Shown: positions 49,936-52,424 of the stretch, one piece after another | How the letters are laid out: every line of letters begins with the position of its first letter | How positions within the stretch are numbered: the stretch's first letter is position 1 | NCBI GenBank assembly: GCA_021795355.1 | Contig: JAJYPL010000003.1 | Location: 28,591 to 81,014 of the forward strand | Source: a bacterium | GTDB taxonomy: Bacteria; SZUA-79; Acidulodesulfobacterales; Acidulodesulfobacteraceae | Direction of reading: 5' to 3' | Length of the DNA: 52,424 nucleotides | Notes under the pieces: model-generated | What the model saw: the letters and a program-made list of their open reading frames with translations, nothing else | What the model was told of the DNA's origin: nothing | Database searches by the model: none | Translations under genes and position numbers: made by a program

Positions 49936-51918
49936 ATGTCAAGAATAGGCGTATTTGTCTGCTGGTGCGGTTCTAATATAGCGAGCACCGTCGATGTAGA
50001 AAAAGTAAGAGAGGAAGCTGCAAAAATACCCGGAGTAGTCAGCGCCGTCGATTACAAATATATGTGTTCCGATCCCGGACAGAACAGCTTGAGGAACGTA
50101 ATCAAAGAGAAAAATTTGACCGGCGTCGTTCTTGCCGCATGTTCGCCTCATATGCACGAAAACACATTCAGGAAAGCGGCGGTAAAAGAAGGATTAAATC
50201 CGTATTTCGTAGAAATAGCAAATATCAGGGAACAGGTTTCATGGGTTCACGAAGATAAAGAAAGAGCTACCGCAAAAGCCGTCGATTTAATGAAAATGAT
50301 GGTAGAAAAGGTAAAAAGGGATAAACCTATAGAAGACGTCAGAGTTCCTTTGAATAAAAAAGCGCTGGTTATAGGCGGAGGCATTTCGGGAATACAGGCT
50401 GCTTTAGATATCGCAAACGGCGGAGTAGAAGTTATATTAGTCGAGAAAGAACCGTCTATAGGCGGAAGAATGATACAGCTTGACGAAACATTTCCTACCT
50501 TAGACTGCTCCAGTTGTATAATGACTCCAAAAATGGTTGAAGTAAACCAGCATCCAAATATCAAGTTATATACATATTCAGAGATAGAAGACGTTTCCGG
50601 TTATATAGGAAATTTCAAAGTAAAAATAAAGAAAAAAGCAAGAAGCGTCGTAGAAAAAGACTGTACAGGATGCGGCGAATGCTGGAATGCCTGCCCTATG
50701 CACAAAAACGTAAAAAGCGAATTTAACATAAATCTTTCCGAAAGAACCGCTATATATGTTCCGTTTCCTCAGGCTGTGCCTTTAGTGCCGGTGCTTGACC
50801 GTTCGGTCTGTCTGCATTTTAAAAAAGGCGGAAAATGCCAGAAATGTTTCGACGCCTGCGGACCTAAGTGCATAGATTTCAGTATGCAGGACGAAATAAT
50901 AGAAGAAACCGTCGGCGCTATAGTGGCCGCCACCGGATACGACCTTATGGAAACTTCCATGTACGGAGAATACGGTTACGGAAAATATAAAGATGTGGTT
51001 TCGGGATTGCAGTTCGAAAGGCTTCTTTCGGCATCCGGTCCTACCGAAGGCGTCATCAAAAGACCTTCCGACGGAAAGACGCCTCAGACTATAGTGTTCG
51101 TTCAGTGCGTCGGTTCGAGGGATCCCGAAAAAGGAGTTCCTTATTGCTCCAAAGTCTGCTGTATGTACACCGCAAAGCACGCAAAACTTTTTGCCCATAA
51201 GGTTCACGGCTCTCAAAGCTATGTTTTTTACATCGATATAAGAGCTACAAGCAAGGGATACGAAGAGTTCGTCAGGGGAACTATGGAACAGGACGGAGCG
51301 GTTTATTTAAGAGGCAGGGTATCTAAAATATATGAAGACAACGGAAAACTTATAGTAAAAGGAGCCGATACTCTTTCGGGCAATCAGGTTGAAATAGCAG
51401 CCGATATGGTAGTTCTTGCAACCGGCGTAATACCTAAAAAAGGTTCCGACAAACTTGCGCAAATGCTTGGAATATCATACGATAAATACGGATTCTTAAC
51501 CGAATCGCATCCTAAACTGAGACCTGCGGAATCTTCTACGGCAGGCATATTTCTTGCCGGCATGGCGCAGGGTCCCAGAGATATTCCGGAATCCGTTGTT
51601 TCCGGTTCTGCGGCGGCTTCAAAAATACTCGGCTTGTTTTCAAAAAGCGAATATGAGGTCGAAGGAACTATATCGAGCGTTAACGAAGCGACCTGCGTCG
51701 CCTGTTTCTACTGCCAGAGAGTCTGCGCTTATAATGCTATAAGCAGAAAAGAAATTAAAGACAGAAACGGCAGCGTAGTAAAAGTCGTCGCCAACGTGAA
51801 TCCAGGGCTATGTACCGGATGCGGAGCATGCGTGAACGCCTGCTTCTCTAAATCCATCGACGTCAAAGGCTTTATGGACGACCAGATCTATGCGGAAATA
51901 AAATCTTTAGCAATCTAA
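49936..51918 (+). CDS. hdrA: Heterodisulfide reductase subunit A-like flavoprotein
   Basis: This 660-residue protein has the HdrA order: N-terminal Cys-containing region (VFVCWCGSNIA, CSPHMHE), FAD-binding VIGGGISGIQAALD with the conserved TFPTLDCSSCIMTPKM, an inserted ferredoxin motif CTGCGECWNACP, and two C-terminal ferredoxin motifs (CVACFYCQRVC and CTGCGACVNAC). It is the flavin centre that can bifurcate electrons. Length is standard. Confidence 0.93.
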   Translation: MSRIGVFVCWCGSNIASTVDVEKVREEAAKIPGVVSAVDYKYMCSDPGQNSLRNVIKEKNLTGVVLAACSPHMHENTFRKAAVKEGLNPYFVEIANIREQVSWVHEDKERATAKAVDLMKMMVEKVKRDKPIEDVRVPLNKKALVIGGGISGIQAALDIANGGVEVILVEKEPSIGGRMIQLDETFPTLDCSSCIMTPKMVEVNQHPNIKLYTYSEIEDVSGYIGNFKVKIKKKARSVVEKDCTGCGECWNACPMHKNVKSEFNINLSERTAIYVPFPQAVPLVPVLDRSVCLHFKKGGKCQKCFDACGPKCIDFSMQDEIIEETVGAIVAATGYDLMETSMYGEYGYGKYKDVVSGLQFERLLSASGPTEGVIKRPSDGKTPQTIVFVQCVGSRDPEKGVPYCSKVCCMYTAKHAKLFAHKVHGSQSYVFYIDIRATSKGYEEFVRGTMEQDGAVYLRGRVSKIYEDNGKLIVKGADTLSGNQVEIAADMVVLATGVIPKKGSDKLAQMLGISYDKYGFLTESHPKLRPAESSTAGIFLAGMAQGPRDIPESVVSGSAAASKILGLFSKSEYEVEGTISSVNEATCVACFYCQRVCAYNAISRKEIKDRNGSVVKVVANVNPGLCTGCGACVNACFSKSIDVKGFMDDQIYAEIKSLAI

Positions 51919-51934
51919 AAGGAGTTTTTCAGAC

Positions 51935-52417
51935 ATGGAAGATATGAAAGTAGAAAAAAATGAACAAAAAGAAAGAGGGGCGGCGGCTAATACAGGCAGT
52001 CAAAGCGATCCGAGGCTGATAGCTTTCGTCTGCAACTGGTGTACATACAACGGCGCCGATCTTGCCGGAACAAGCAGAATGAAATATTCCGACAACGTAA
52101 GGGTTATTAAACTGCCGTGTACCGGAAGAATAGACCCGCTTTTTATAGTAGAAGCTTTTAAGAAGGGCGCAAAAGGGGTTTTAGTTTCCGGATGTCACCC
52201 GGGCGACTGCCACTATACCAGCGGAAATTATCATTCAAGAAGAAAATATGCGGCGTTTAGAGATTTGCTCGGCTATCTCGGAGTAGATTTAAACAGGGTG
52301 GAATTTTCTTGGATAAGCGCATCGGAAGGAAACAAATGGGTTGCCGTAATTAACGAATTTACGGATAAAATTAAATCTCTGCCGGATAAAACGACGGATA
52401 TATTTACAAAAAAATAA
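51935..52417 (+). CDS. mvhD: MvhD-like electron-transfer subunit
   Basis: This 160-residue protein has the MvhD pattern: FVCNWCTYNGADLAGTSRMKY and VSGCHPGDCHYTSGNYHSRRK, binding a [2Fe-2S] cluster. MvhD docks a hydrogenase or formate dehydrogenase onto HdrA. About 30 N-terminal residues are charged and non-conserved. The partner dehydrogenase gene is not in the window; only seven bases remain after the stop. Confidence 0.92.
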   Translation: MEDMKVEKNEQKERGAAANTGSQSDPRLIAFVCNWCTYNGADLAGTSRMKYSDNVRVIKLPCTGRIDPLFIVEAFKKGAKGVLVSGCHPGDCHYTSGNYHSRRKYAAFRDLLGYLGVDLNRVEFSWISASEGNKWVAVINEFTDKIKSLPDKTTDIFTKK

Positions 52418-52424
52418 AGGATAT

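Overview
The window joins two different kinds of DNA from one AT-rich bacterial genome. Bases 1 to about 8,975 are the right-hand part of an integrated plasmid-like conjugative or mobilizable element. From 9,239 to the end is chromosomal DNA of an anaerobe with molybdenum-, heterodisulfide-reductase- and fumarate/succinate-based electron transfer. The host genes (HdrABC-MvhD, an E-type succinate dehydrogenase, a P3A proton ATPase, HPP and CBS proteins, dispersed palindromic repeats) fit an acid-tolerant deltaproteobacterium-like lineage such as the Acidulodesulfobacterales. That placement is inference from gene content; the window contains no rRNA gene.

Element (1-8,975). Reading leftward from 7,265, one run of genes encodes an excisionase-like HTH protein, a mobilization accessory protein, a relaxase, TrbJ/VirB5-like, lipoprotein and TrbL/VirB6-like secretion parts, several small unknowns and a RepB-type initiator. 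Four 43-bp repeats (eight iterons) lie at the left edge. On the other strand are a LexA-like repressor and a HicBA toxin-antitoxin pair. The right boundary is marked by the 3' half of a tRNA-Phe (8,926-8,975), so the intact tRNA and probably the integrase lie left of the window.

Molybdoenzyme island (9,239-19,440, all +). A CCG-domain (HdrB-like) protein, a cytoplasmic molybdopterin oxidoreductase, a four-cluster Fe-S subunit and a small ACT-like protein are followed by cofactor genes: moeA, a divergent moaA, a pterin-synthase-like gene and an extended mobA. A CooF-like ferredoxin and an FAD/NAD oxidoreductase end the run. There is no NrfD-type membrane anchor. mobB (22,599) and moaC (30,576) complete the cofactor set elsewhere.

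Middle (19,441-35,123). This part holds a repeat nest, a P3A H+-ATPase, mobB-dus-ferredoxin, a CBS/HPP pair behind a CRP/HcpR-like site, rplM-rpsI-argC, an orphan peptide-binding protein, moaC, and sdhA-sdhB-sdhE plus a small coiled-coil gene.

Right part. A leftward housekeeping and sulfur-mobilization run (cysE-iscR-iscS-mnmA-mtaB-rnc-der) is followed by a leftward tolC-macA-lolD-macB efflux operon whose promoter spacer is a palindrome. Rightward rimO and hdrC-hdrB-hdrA-mvhD close the window. Three CCG-domain paralogues serve three different redox complexes. Two families of short palindromic repeats are scattered over the host part, and two copies supply the C-terminal codons of mtaB and mnmA. 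All positions and motifs were read by eye; no database search or computed alignment supports the family names.
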